From assembly GCA_002495485.1 (NCBI GenBank), contig DAFH01000042.1:8011-15578 (forward strand): a stretch of 7,568 bases of DNA. Reading direction: 5' to 3'. The notes beneath the pieces are model-generated. The model was not told where the DNA came from. It ran no database searches and worked only from the letters and a program-made list of their open reading frames with translations. The position numbers and the translations under genes were made by a program. Each line of letters opens with the position of its first letter. The stretch's first letter is position 1. Source of the stretch: Candidatus Bathyarchaeota archaeon UBA185. Lineage in GTDB: Archaea; Thermoproteota; Bathyarchaeia; 40CM-2-53-6. Shown here piece after piece: positions 1 through 5,599 of the stretch.

Positions 1-73
1 ACCTTTCTTTTCCTAAAGTCCCGGAGAAAACTGTCGAGTTGTACCCAACGTTCTCGCTTCCGGGGTAGACAGC

Positions 74-80
74 GCTTAAG
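74..80 (+). promoter_or_regulatory. Candidate TATA box for the small membrane protein gene
   Basis: The sequence GCTTAAG lies with its centre about 37 bases before the TTG start at 114. This would place transcription initiation close to 103, just ahead of a short GA-rich Shine-Dalgarno-like site (AGGAAG, 105-110). Similar TTAAG-type boxes stand before other genes in this window. The call rests on position and composition only. Confidence 0.35.
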
Positions 81-113
81 TCGTGTCTTAGACCTTATCC
101 GCATAGGAAGCAT

Positions 114-320
114 TTGAAAAAGGTAGGGCTTCTCATCGGCATCGTTCTTGTTCTGGCAGGCATCGTCTCGGAAGCTATGTACATAACCACCTCCAATGTC
201 GCATACGCGAACACGTTAGCCACGAACTCGTACATGGTGCTAGGCATTCTAGCAATAATAATCGGTCTCATCTTTACAGTGACAAGCACGAAAATGGGTA
301 AGTTCAGGGAACAGTTCTAG
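114..320 (+). CDS. Small two-helix membrane protein of unknown function (68 aa)
   Basis: I do not recognise the family. The protein begins with a short basic start (MKKV), then a hydrophobic helix at about residues 5-24. A polar, Thr/Asn-rich loop follows at about 25-40, then a second hydrophobic helix at about 41-58, and a basic tail (KMGKFREQF). The positive charges at both ends predict a helical hairpin with both termini in the cytoplasm and the loop outside. The start is TTG at 114, preceded at only three bases by AGGAAG; the next in-frame ATG would delete the first helix, so TTG is preferred. Helix one could also be read as a signal peptide, but there is no obvious cleavage site and a second helix follows. 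The gene is convergent with the KaiC operon, and a hairpin with a T run lies just after its stop. Confidence 0.65.
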   Translation: MKKVGLLIGIVLVLAGIVSEAMYITTSNVAYANTLATNSYMVLGILAIIIGLIFTVTSTKMGKFREQF

Positions 321-335
321 GAAGATCCGGTCGAC

Positions 336-353
336 CGCGCACACGCGAGTTTT
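336..353 (+). terminator. Possible hairpin-plus-T terminator between convergent genes
   Basis: CGCG (336-339) and CGCG (344-347) can pair around a CACA loop, followed at once by AG and four T residues (350-353). It lies 16 bases after the stop of the small membrane protein and before the end of the opposing operon. Archaeal termination depends mainly on T runs rather than hairpins, so the assignment is tentative. Confidence 0.3.
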
Positions 354-373
354 CCAGCTCCTTCGTCAAACAC

Positions 374-778
374 CTAGTTCGTCCAGCCTGCATAGGCACC
401 AGTCTTGTCCTCGAACGTTCTCGTGTCAGAGTCTTGGCGAAAGTGTTTCGGAGCAAGTTTCTGCATCAAAATGTTCTCAGTCAGCTGAGCCAGCCGATTA
501 CTCAGAGTGTCGGAATAGCTTAGATTGAGTGGAATCGAATACTCGTCGCATAAGTTAGCGAGCGTTCCAATCAATATAGCACGCCCGCCCTGACCGTACA
601 GTTGCAGCAACAAGAGCTCTACCTCCTCAAACCTCGACGATACATCCTCTCTGCCGATTCCCCGTCTCCGCAAATAATCGTAGATAACCTGCTTCGTCCT
701 CTCGCCGAGAATGGTCAAGACACGGTCGAAGCAGAGAGACACAGTCTCATGAACAAGAGAGACGTTGACGGTCCGCAT
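374..778 (-). CDS. NitrOD5-like small protein C, KaiC operon (134 aa)
   Basis: This is the last gene of the KaiC operon. Residues about 8-85 align by eye with proteins A and B encoded just upstream. The shared pattern is a helix with a CF-x-x-x-L-x-x-(I/L)-G segment, then (K/R)-(K/Q)-V-(I/V)-Y-x-x-L (here KQVIYDYL, 29-36). An acidic linker and a Leu-rich helix follow, ending in (F/Y)-G-Q-G (YGQG, 61-64), and then another helix. This resembles the NitrOD5 domain, a small all-helical archaeal domain found near KaiC-like ATPases and proposed to be an output or partner module. The tail after residue 90 is polar and not shared. No catalytic motif or transmembrane segment is visible. The ATG start lies one base after the TGA stop of gene B, suggesting coupled translation. 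The family call is from memory of the pattern; the paralogy with A is seen directly. Confidence 0.68.
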   Translation of the reverse strand: MRTVNVSLVHETVSLCFDRVLTILGERTKQVIYDYLRRRGIGREDVSSRFEEVELLLLQLYGQGGRAILIGTLANLCDEYSIPLNLSYSDTLSNRLAQLTENILMQKLAPKHFRQDSDTRTFEDKTGAYAGWTN

Positions 779-779
779 C

Positions 780-1124
780 TCAAGTCCGAACTCCCCAGAG
801 GCTTGAATGCAACTCCTCGACCATCCAGAAGAGACTTTTTCCGAGTCTTGGAGGCTCCAGCTTCAACCGGGAACAAGCCTCGAGAATTACGACATGCTTG
901 ATCAGAATGGAAAACTTGGTGAAGAGTTCGTCCAGAACGCTGTCAATTTCTCCCAACCGAGACATCAAATTCTTGGGATTGGTCTCGTTTCCCCTGTGAA
1001 TGAGGGATAATGCCGACTCGAGACTCTCCTGTCCCAAGTCTCGAAGGGTCTTCACGAGTGAAGCTTCGACAACAGAATCGAGCTCCGCTCTATCCAAACC
1101 AAGACCCCATGACTGGTTCTTCAA
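780..1124 (-). CDS. Divergent NitrOD5-like small protein B, KaiC operon (114 aa)
   Basis: This is the middle of three small paralogs. The helical pattern of A and C is kept (ASLVKTLRDLG at about 21-31, LGEIDSVLDELF at about 57-68). The signature residues have drifted, however: the Tyr of the K-V-(I/V)-Y helix is gone and the F-G-x-G turn has become FTKF (68-71). The start is uncertain. The frame is open back to about 1223 without ATG or GTG, and TTG at 1124 is the first usable start; a second TTG lies nine codons later. No good Shine-Dalgarno site precedes either. If 1124 is right, 56 bases separate it from the stop of A. The end abuts gene C with one base between. It is likely a partner protein that has specialised, but it could also be decaying; the intact frame and packing argue for function. 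Confidence 0.6.
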   Translation of the reverse strand: MKNQSWGLGLDRAELDSVVEASLVKTLRDLGQESLESALSLIHRGNETNPKNLMSRLGEIDSVLDELFTKFSILIKHVVILEACSRLKLEPPRLGKSLFWMVEELHSSLWGVRT

Positions 1125-1180
1125 GAGGTAATTTGTCGTCGCGAATTCGTATCCCGAGGATGACGAGTCGGCCCCAAGTC

Positions 1181-1552
1181 TTATTCCGTATGTCCAAGTG
1201 GTGAGCGTGTCCCTGTTGGGCGATTAGCCTTCGACATACCTGTCAAGGAGGCCGCAGAGGCTCCGCGAGATTGTTTGACTAGGTCCAAGACTTCGCAGAG
1301 ATCATCGCCCAAGGTTACGTTGAACGCTTTTTTCAATTCTCGAACAATCATTTTCTCGAGAATGCCCGCTCCTTGACCGAACACTTCTCTCAGAGCTTCG
1401 AGAAATTCTTTCGGCTTGTCCGGGATTTCTTCTTCGTGCAGTTTGCGAACTCGTAACAGATGCATGTAGACGACCTTTCTCGAGACACTTCCAATCGAGT
1501 CAAGCCCAGTGTTGAAACATTGAAGAATAGCCGATGTCAGACTTGAAACCAT
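1181..1552 (-). CDS. NitrOD5-like small protein A, KaiC operon (123 aa)
   Basis: This is the clearest member of the three-paralog set. It contains CFNTGLDSIG (12-21), SRKVVYMHLL (24-33), an acidic stretch with EEIPDKPKEF (41-50), ALREVFGQGAGILEKMIV (53-70) and a following basic helix. This matches the NitrOD5 pattern: a LG-S-x-x-x-V-x-Y helix, an EIP linker, and an F-G-x-G-A-x-x-x-E-K-x-I helix. A longer frame opens at 1666, but the real start is almost certainly the ATG at 1552. A perfect AGGAGG lies 8 bases before it, the homologous region begins at that point, and the ATG overlaps the TGA stop of the membrane protein gene (TGATG). Residues from about 95 on are low-complexity and probably disordered. 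It is a soluble protein; its function is presumably as an interaction or output partner of the KaiC-like ATPase, inferred from context. Confidence 0.75.
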   Translation of the reverse strand: MVSSLTSAILQCFNTGLDSIGSVSRKVVYMHLLRVRKLHEEEIPDKPKEFLEALREVFGQGAGILEKMIVRELKKAFNVTLGDDLCEVLDLVKQSRGASAASLTGMSKANRPTGTRSPLGHTE

Positions 1553-2418
1553 CAATTCAACCTCCTCCCTGCTTGCGAGGATGCCCCATCCTTTCTCGGC
1601 GAGGAGACGAATACTGACTTGAGAAAGTAGAGGCTTGCCAGACACAAACCTCCGAGTCCTGTCCAAAGCGCCAGGTCCCCCTCGACCTGAGTCGTAAAGA
1701 ATGCGACAAAGGCAAAGGCGACTGTGACTAGCGCGAGACTGTACCAGTAAAGGATTGGACTACGAGAACGCAGGTAAACCCGAAAGAAAAAGAAACCGGA
1801 TAACAATAACATTGCAACCACTGAGCCGATCAGCATGCGTTGAGTAAGTGCGCCTATCTGCCCCACATCCGAGAATAGCGTTGAGTCAAGAGCCAAGATC
1901 GACAGGAGGAGAACAAAACATACGGTTCCTATGTATGAGAACCAGACGGGAAAGGTTCGACGAGTCATTACCCGCGGGCTCCCTTTGAATGTCAAGATTC
2001 CACTTGCCACGTGAAGACATGCTGAAACGAAGGCTCCAAGGACATAGATCTGGAGTCCCGCACCTAGACTATAGTTTCTGATGAACCCTCCAATAGTTGA
2101 AGAGAGACCAAACTCGAACACTGCAATGCCAAGTAGCAGAAGATTCGAGGAGCCTGTTGCCAGGAAGCTCTTGGCGGATATCCGAGCAACGATTACCGCG
2201 GAAGAAAGAATGGCTCCAACACCGATGGCAGCCTCGGTGACAGATGACTGGAATGTCACTCCGCCATCTAGATCTAATACGCCAAAGACAATCGCTAATA
2301 CTCCGATAACTGGAACGCTTACAAAACCGAGCTTCTGAGAGACTGAAATCGAGAATACTCCACTTGAAGCCCTCCCGACAGTGTTCTGAGGCGTGAAGCC
2401 GCTCTCCCGGTCTACCAC
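1552..2418 (-). CDS. Eight-helix membrane protein, stand-alone MASE-like sensor (288 aa)
   Basis: The protein has a soluble N-terminus of about 29 residues, then eight hydrophobic helices at about 30-50, 63-83, 92-112, 122-144, 157-177, 195-214, 222-242 and 249-270, ending in a short basic tail. The pattern resembles the membrane sensor region that precedes PAS and kinase domains in many archaeal and bacterial histidine kinases. Helix 7 in particular has SP-x-L-x-WYSL-A-L, followed by a Trp-x-Gly-x-x-Gly-x-x-x-x-x-x-Tyr helix. No PAS, HAMP, kinase or other transmitter domain is attached. A longer frame starts at 2466, but I prefer GTG at 2418: GAGGG lies 7 bases upstream, and the GTGGTAG overlap with the KaiC stop is typical of coupled genes. 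It probably senses a membrane or extracellular cue, or a lipid-soluble molecule, and passes it to the KaiC partner. The ligand is unknown. Confidence 0.68.
   Translation of the reverse strand: MVDRESGFTPQNTVGRASSGVFSISVSQKLGFVSVPVIGVLAIVFGVLDLDGGVTFQSSVTEAAIGVGAILSSAVIVARISAKSFLATGSSNLLLLGIAVFEFGLSSTIGGFIRNYSLGAGLQIYVLGAFVSACLHVASGILTFKGSPRVMTRRTFPVWFSYIGTVCFVLLLSILALDSTLFSDVGQIGALTQRMLIGSVVAMLLLSGFFFFRVYLRSRSPILYWYSLALVTVAFAFVAFFTTQVEGDLALWTGLGGLCLASLYFLKSVFVSSPRKDGASSQAGRRLN
1561..1566 (-). promoter_or_regulatory. Strong Shine-Dalgarno site that sets the start of protein A
   Basis: On the - strand AGGAGG lies 8 bases before the ATG at 1552, within a longer AGGGAGGAGGTTGA run. It is the best ribosome binding site in the operon and lies inside the end of the membrane protein gene. 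It decides the start of protein A and suggests that A is translated efficiently and is coupled to its upstream neighbour through the TGATG overlap. Confidence 0.8.
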
Positions 2419-3926
2419 TGTTCTTCCCTCTTGGGACGAGGACGGTTGGCAAAAGCGTCGCTCCAACCCTCGACGCGCGCAGGTCTAGGCCCTGAGCCGC
2501 TTAGGATCTGCTCCAAGTCCGCGAATTTTTCTTCGACAACGATACCTGACTGGTTGATCACGAACTCTTTGATGCTTGAATCGAGGGGAGAGCCCCTAGC
2601 TTTGAAGAGTACGAGCGCCCGCCTCAGTGCACTCTGCGACTCGACTTGGCGGAACGATAGAATGACATCTGCCGGGGATGAGACCCAGAAATCAGAAGGA
2701 AGAGCACCCTCACTAGTCCCAGCCGTTGCCAAACAGGTAATTCCTCTCGATTTTCCTAGGGTAACCAGTCGCCGCACGGTTTGAAAGAATTCGTCTGGAT
2801 CCATAACTCTCTCTAGACTGGTCAGACTGTCAACGACCAGCCGGGAAGGCATGAACTTCTGAATTTCGGCTCGCCCCTCTGCGAAGATCTTGTAAACGTT
2901 GCCCGGATCGGGAATGTATGAGAGAAATTTTAGAAGGCCGTTCTCGCTCAGCTCTGGCATATCCCATCCAAACGATCTTCCGTGCCTAGCAAGCTCTTCC
3001 GGCGACTCTTCGTATGAAATGAAAAGCACACGCTCCCCGTTTGTCGCTCCCTTCACAGCGAACTGAAGCGAGCTCGTCGTCTTGCCGGTCCCGGACTCTC
3101 CCATCACAAGAATTGTAGAGCCTCTGTACATGCCCCCACTTAGCATTCTGTCAACGCCGTCTACTCCCGTACTTACTCGATCAGCGGAAATCTTGCCGAC
3201 CGGGTACGGTGTTAACGCGGGATAGACGGTTATTCCTGCGTCACCAATTTCGTAGTGGAGACGTGTTCCCGGCGTTCTTGTTCCACGCATCTTGACGACG
3301 TCAAGATTCCTCACCAAGTACCCTCTCTCAATCGAGTGAGTAAGCACGACCACTGCGTCCGAGACGAACTCTTCCATGCCCCCTCCCAAGAGTTTCGAAC
3401 CGAGCGGTTTCTCTGCGATCAAGAGGGTTGTGACGCGATTCAACCGAGTCATTCTCCCGAGAATTGTATGAAGAACAATTCTCGCGTCTATTCTCTCAGA
3501 GAATGCTTGTGCCATGGCGGAAAAGGAGTCGATTACTAGACGTTTTGCCTTGAACGGGTCTATCTCACCAACGACTGTCGCGAGCGTTTCGTCTATCGCC
3601 TTATCTTTCACTGTAATGAAATCCATGAACTTGAAGAGATTCTTCTTTTCGAGTTCTTCGAACTTCATTTTCGTACGCCGCATGTTCCGAAGGAAAGCTT
3701 CCCGGTTCTCTGCGAATGAGACGTAGACTCCAGGTTCGGCGTACTTTGTGGCGCCATTGTATAGAAACTGAGACGAGAGAAGTGTCTTCCCGGAACCGGG
3801 ATGACCAGCTAGGAGGATAAGATCGCCTTGGGGAAAGCCGCCTTCGATAACCCCGTCCAGACCTTCGACTCCGGTTGGAACTCTTTCAACCACTGGTTCG
3901 TGACCTGTTGATTCGTTTGAGGCCAA
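2412..3926 (-). CDS. KaiC-like two-domain RecA-fold ATPase (504 aa)
   Basis: This is a double KaiC-domain ATPase of the archaeal signalling type. Domain 1 has Walker A GHPGSGKT (41-48), the acidic segment SFAEN (70-74) and Walker B RLVIDS (129-134). It also has EKP (172-174) and the nucleotide-sensing VKMRG (211-215). Domain 2 has Walker A GESGTGKT (276-283), catalytic-type SYEES (304-308), Walker B RLVVDS (362-367) and FKARG (441-445). Length is close to that of cyanobacterial KaiC (about 519). The residues W-V-S416-S417-P-A-D sit where KaiC carries its Ser431/Thr432 phosphosites, by manual alignment. The C-terminal tail after about 470 is Pro/Arg-rich and differs from KaiC. The start is TTG at 3926 with a weak GAGA upstream; GTG at codon 12 is possible. 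It is the first gene of the operon, and its stop overlaps the sensor gene. No kaiA or kaiB is present. A role as an ATP-dependent signalling hub is established for the family by inference, not by assay. Confidence 0.93.
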   Translation of the reverse strand: MASNESTGHEPVVERVPTGVEGLDGVIEGGFPQGDLILLAGHPGSGKTLLSSQFLYNGATKYAEPGVYVSFAENREAFLRNMRRTKMKFEELEKKNLFKFMDFITVKDKAIDETLATVVGEIDPFKAKRLVIDSFSAMAQAFSERIDARIVLHTILGRMTRLNRVTTLLIAEKPLGSKLLGGGMEEFVSDAVVVLTHSIERGYLVRNLDVVKMRGTRTPGTRLHYEIGDAGITVYPALTPYPVGKISADRVSTGVDGVDRMLSGGMYRGSTILVMGESGTGKTTSSLQFAVKGATNGERVLFISYEESPEELARHGRSFGWDMPELSENGLLKFLSYIPDPGNVYKIFAEGRAEIQKFMPSRLVVDSLTSLERVMDPDEFFQTVRRLVTLGKSRGITCLATAGTSEGALPSDFWVSSPADVILSFRQVESQSALRRALVLFKARGSPLDSSIKEFVINQSGIVVEEKFADLEQILSGSGPRPARVEGWSDAFANRPRPKREEQW

Positions 3927-3996
3927 TATCGGAGTCTCTGACTGGCAAGTGACGCCTAGCCGATAATCGCAATGTTACTTGAAATTCGGTTGCACA

Positions 3997-4003
3997 GTTT
4001 AAG
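3997..4003 (-). promoter_or_regulatory. Candidate TATA box for the KaiC operon
   Basis: CTTAAAC on the - strand lies about 74 bases before the TTG start of the KaiC gene. If used, the leader would be about 45 bases long. No better AT-rich box is seen nearer the start, so the assignment is weak. Confidence 0.25.
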
Positions 4004-4095
4004 AAGATGCGAAGATAGAGGGTCGTATTTTCAGAACATTTCTCTTTCGCCATAGGGACTCTTCTCTGGACGCGAAACCGGTCCAACTCGATGTG

Positions 4096-4102
4096 TTTTA
4101 AG
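4096..4102 (+). promoter_or_regulatory. Candidate TATA box for tRNA-Leu
   Basis: TTTTAAG lies with its centre about 30 bases before the first base of the tRNA, the usual distance for an archaeal TATA box when transcription begins at or just before the mature 5' end. It shares the divergent intergenic region with the KaiC operon promoter. Confidence 0.45.
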
Positions 4103-4143
4103 ACGGTGCAAGCTGAATCATTGTCTATGCGGGGGTTCCCGAG

Positions 4144-4176
4144 ACCATTCGTAGCGTCTCGCTTTGGTGGCGGGAT
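4144..4176 (+). other. tRNA intron 1, in the D-loop (33 bases, position 15/16)
   Basis: The central 4-bp helix is CCCG (4138-4141) with CGGG (4171-4174). The 5' bulge is AGA (4142-4144) and the 3' bulge is ATT (4175-4177). Cutting after the second base of each bulge gives exactly the boundaries listed and restores a 13-base D-loop. Inside the intron CCATT/GGTGG and AGCG/CGCT form a hairpin. An outer exon helix is essentially missing, so this is a relaxed BHB. D-loop introns are uncommon compared with the 37/38 site. Confidence 0.72.
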
Positions 4177-4194
4177 TCAGGTCAAAGGGGCAGG

Positions 4195-4218
4195 GCCGCT
4201 CATGAGGAGCTGTGCTCG
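4195..4218 (+). other. tRNA intron 2, in the anticodon stem (24 bases, position 30/31)
   Basis: The central helix is GGCA (4189-4192) with TGCT (4213-4216). The 5' bulge is GGG (4193-4195) and the 3' bulge is CGA (4217-4219), each cut after its second base. The intron hairpin is GCTC/GAGC (4198-4201, 4207-4210) with an ATGAG loop. The outer helix AGG/CTT (4186-4188, 4220-4222) completes a full hBHBh structure. Removal creates the perfect anticodon stem CAGGA/TCCTG. Confidence 0.75.
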
Positions 4219-4225
4219 ACTTAAG

Positions 4226-4243
4226 ATCCGACTCGCAGGAGAA
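4226..4243 (+). other. tRNA intron 3, canonical position 37/38 (18 bases)
   Basis: The boundaries are set by the need to join CTTAAG to ATCCTG. The outer helix is the anticodon stem, available only after intron 2 is removed. The central helix CTT/GAG is 3 of 4 pairs, the 5' bulge is AG|A and the 3' bulge AA|A, and the intron hairpin is weak. Repeated bases at the junction (ATCC) allow the cut to shift by up to four bases with the same product. A competing hairpin, CAGGA-GAAA-TCCTG (4236-4249), with a GNRA-type loop spans the 3' junction. Confidence 0.55.
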
Positions 4244-4291
4244 ATCCTGTGGCGTAGGCCTTCATGGGTTCGAATCCCATCCCCCGCACCA

Positions 4292-4578
4292 CATCGTTTT
4301 GCCAGCCCTAGGATGAATTCTCAGGGACTAGATGCTAGGAAAAATCGCAGGAACACTAAGGGGCTACCGCGCTTGGAACGGAACGGACTGTCCTTCAACA
4401 CTCGCGTCCGCTCGATCCTGAATCCAGAATCTGCAGCAGTCTCGGAGTAGCATCTGGAATGCGACTAGCCAAGCCTTCGTGGGTAAAATAGAACGAGCTG
4501 GACGACGATCTGTTCCCTTCTTCGGTTGCTGTCAGTACGAGATTTCTCATAACCAACAACGACTGACTCCAGAAACGA
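4292..4578. other. Stretch without a convincing gene downstream of the tRNA
   Basis: Reading frames open on both strands here and on to about 4800, but none has a recognisable domain, hydrophobic segment, ribosome site or natural-looking composition. Four T residues at 4295-4298, just after the tRNA, could serve in termination. I see no integrase fragment and no repeat of the tRNA 3' end that would mark an integration site. The region may contain decayed sequence, given the truncated gene that follows. Confidence 0.5.
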
Positions 4579-5541
4579 TTGGCTTTGAACAGGTGCGAAG
4601 CTTGCGAGAGGATCTCGTCCTGCTCAGTCTGCGGACGACGAGTAACAGGTTTCGACCATATCGGGGTCAGAGCTTCAACACAACGGCGAGAAGCACATGA
4701 CCTTTCCCTACGATCAGCACCACATGGGTCGGGAATCTGGCACTTTTCGCGCCCCTGCGGCCATCGAATCAGCTCTCCGAAAGTCTCGCCTCGCGTAAAG
4801 TACAATGGCGGGCCTCTCTGGAAAGACGGTTACAGCTGGCAGAGCATCTATTGGGGAAGCTACTTCACGACAGCAAACAGTTCATCCTGGATAAAGAGGA
4901 TCGAGACGGCCATTCTCAATATCGAGACAGACCAAGCGTACTCGGGTGGATTGTCAGAGTACAACGTTGGAAGAGGCAGGATCGTTCCCTACACGATAAT
5001 CAAGAAAGACCCCCCTACTAAGGTATCAGACGTCCAGATCAAGCAGACGCTCGCAGGCTGGATTAGTCAGGGCACCGTATCGAATTTTGGATCTGCTGGC
5101 GCATACAATATCTTTCTGCCCCCCGGCGTGACGGCCTTACTCTCGCCGTTGGAAGCATCTTGCAAGGTCTTCTGCGACTATCACAACACTGTCAATGGCA
5201 TGGACGGACCCTTCTATACCGTGGAACCATATCCCTGCGCGAAGGGCTGTAATCATTGCACGAACGACCCGTTTGACACGCTCACCCAGGGCTTGTCTGA
5301 GGAGATGGTCGAGCTGAAGACGGATATGGACCCGGGTAGCGGATGGGTGATAGGCAATGAAGAGATCTGCGACTACTGCGATGCCAACTTCGTCTGCAAT
5401 AGAATAAGCACGGGCGAGTACGTCAATGCGTGGTATGACAAGGGCAAGAACGCGTGCTGGAGAGGAACCCCGACCGCAAATATTGAACCATTCTCCACCG
5501 GGGTCGAGCCCGGCCAGTCTCGCATCGGGACCCGTGTCTGA
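4579..5541 (+). pseudogene. Secreted-peptidase-like protein, 5' end decayed or missing
   Basis: Recognisable protein begins near 4789 (residue 71 of the open frame) with KYNGGPLW and YWGSYF. It continues through FLPPGV (179-184), FCDYH (198-202), cysteine pairs CAKGCNHC (220-227) and CDYC (264-267), GSGW (253-256) and a C-terminal NAWYDK. By memory this order matches a family of exported, putatively zinc-dependent proteins. In that family a SHE-x-x-E-A-x-TDP motif precedes a GW segment and an E-I-x-D-x-C segment. Here the motif reads LSEEMVELKTD (239-249), so the expected His is Glu. There is no signal peptide and no ATG, GTG or TTG after 4587. The first 70 residues do not look natural, apart from a C-x2-C-x5-C-x2-C cluster that could be chance. 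I read it as a 5'-truncated relic, possibly acquired by transfer. A real protein starting at TTG 4579 cannot be excluded. Confidence 0.5.
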
Positions 5542-5559
5542 ATCGCCAACAATCTGGCC

Positions 5560-5581
5560 GACCGTTAAGCTCTAATCGGTC
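5560..5581 (+). terminator. Weak hairpin after the peptidase-like frame
   Basis: GACCG (5560-5564) and CGGTC (5577-5581) form a 5-bp stem around an AT-rich loop, 18 bases after the stop at 5541. There is no following T run. The loop overlaps the TATA-like box of the next gene, so it may be incidental or an operator. Confidence 0.2.
5564..5570 (+). promoter_or_regulatory. Candidate TATA box for the 62-aa protein
   Basis: GTTAAGC is centred 33 bases before the GTG start at 5600. This spacing would give a leaderless or very short-leader transcript, common in archaea, and fits the absence of a clear Shine-Dalgarno site. Confidence 0.35.
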
Positions 5582-5599
5582 ATACCCATCGCGGAAACT

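Larger units (their letters stand above)
4129..4291 (+). tRNA. tRNA-Leu(UAA) with three introns, CCA encoded
   Basis: The 7-bp acceptor stem GCGGGGG (4129-4135) pairs perfectly with CCCCCGC (4281-4287), followed by A and an encoded CCA (4289-4291). The T arm is ATGGG-TTCGAAT-CCCAT (4264-4280). A short variable arm GGC-GTAG-GCC (4251-4260) marks a class II tRNA. The D-stem CCC/GGG (4138-4140, 4187-4189) and the anticodon arm CAGGA-CTTAAGA-TCCTG only form if three inserts are removed: 33, 24 and 18 bases. The mature product is then exactly 88 bases, with a 13-base D-loop containing the usual GG, a perfect 5-bp anticodon stem, and anticodon TAA. Intron junctions 1 and 2 fit the BHB geometry cut by the archaeal splicing endonuclease; junction 3 is weaker but falls at the canonical 37/38 site. 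It reads leucine UUA codons, and UUG by wobble. Confidence 0.9.

Noticed and set aside
1124..1223. Possible upstream extension of gene B
   Set aside because: The frame is open but contains no ATG, GTG or TTG before the TTG at 1124, and the residues include a Ser run with no match to the paralogs.
2069..2452. 127-codon open frame on the - strand inside the sensor gene
   Set aside because: It lies entirely within the sensor gene in another frame and is Ser/Arg/Trp/His-rich, typical of an out-of-frame shadow; the other frame encodes clean membrane helices.
4091..4450. 119-codon open frame on the + strand spanning the tRNA
   Set aside because: It runs through the whole tRNA gene and introns and its product has no recognisable features; it is a shadow of the tRNA.
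4129..4800. Possible tRNA-associated integration site next to a decayed gene
   Set aside because: No repeat of the tRNA 3' end and no integrase sequence seen downstream; the truncated gene alone is not enough.
4395..4805. 136-codon open frame on the - strand downstream of the tRNA
   Set aside because: TTG start, odd composition with runs of Ser and Arg, no domain or hydrophobic segment, and it overlaps the opposing peptidase-like frame.
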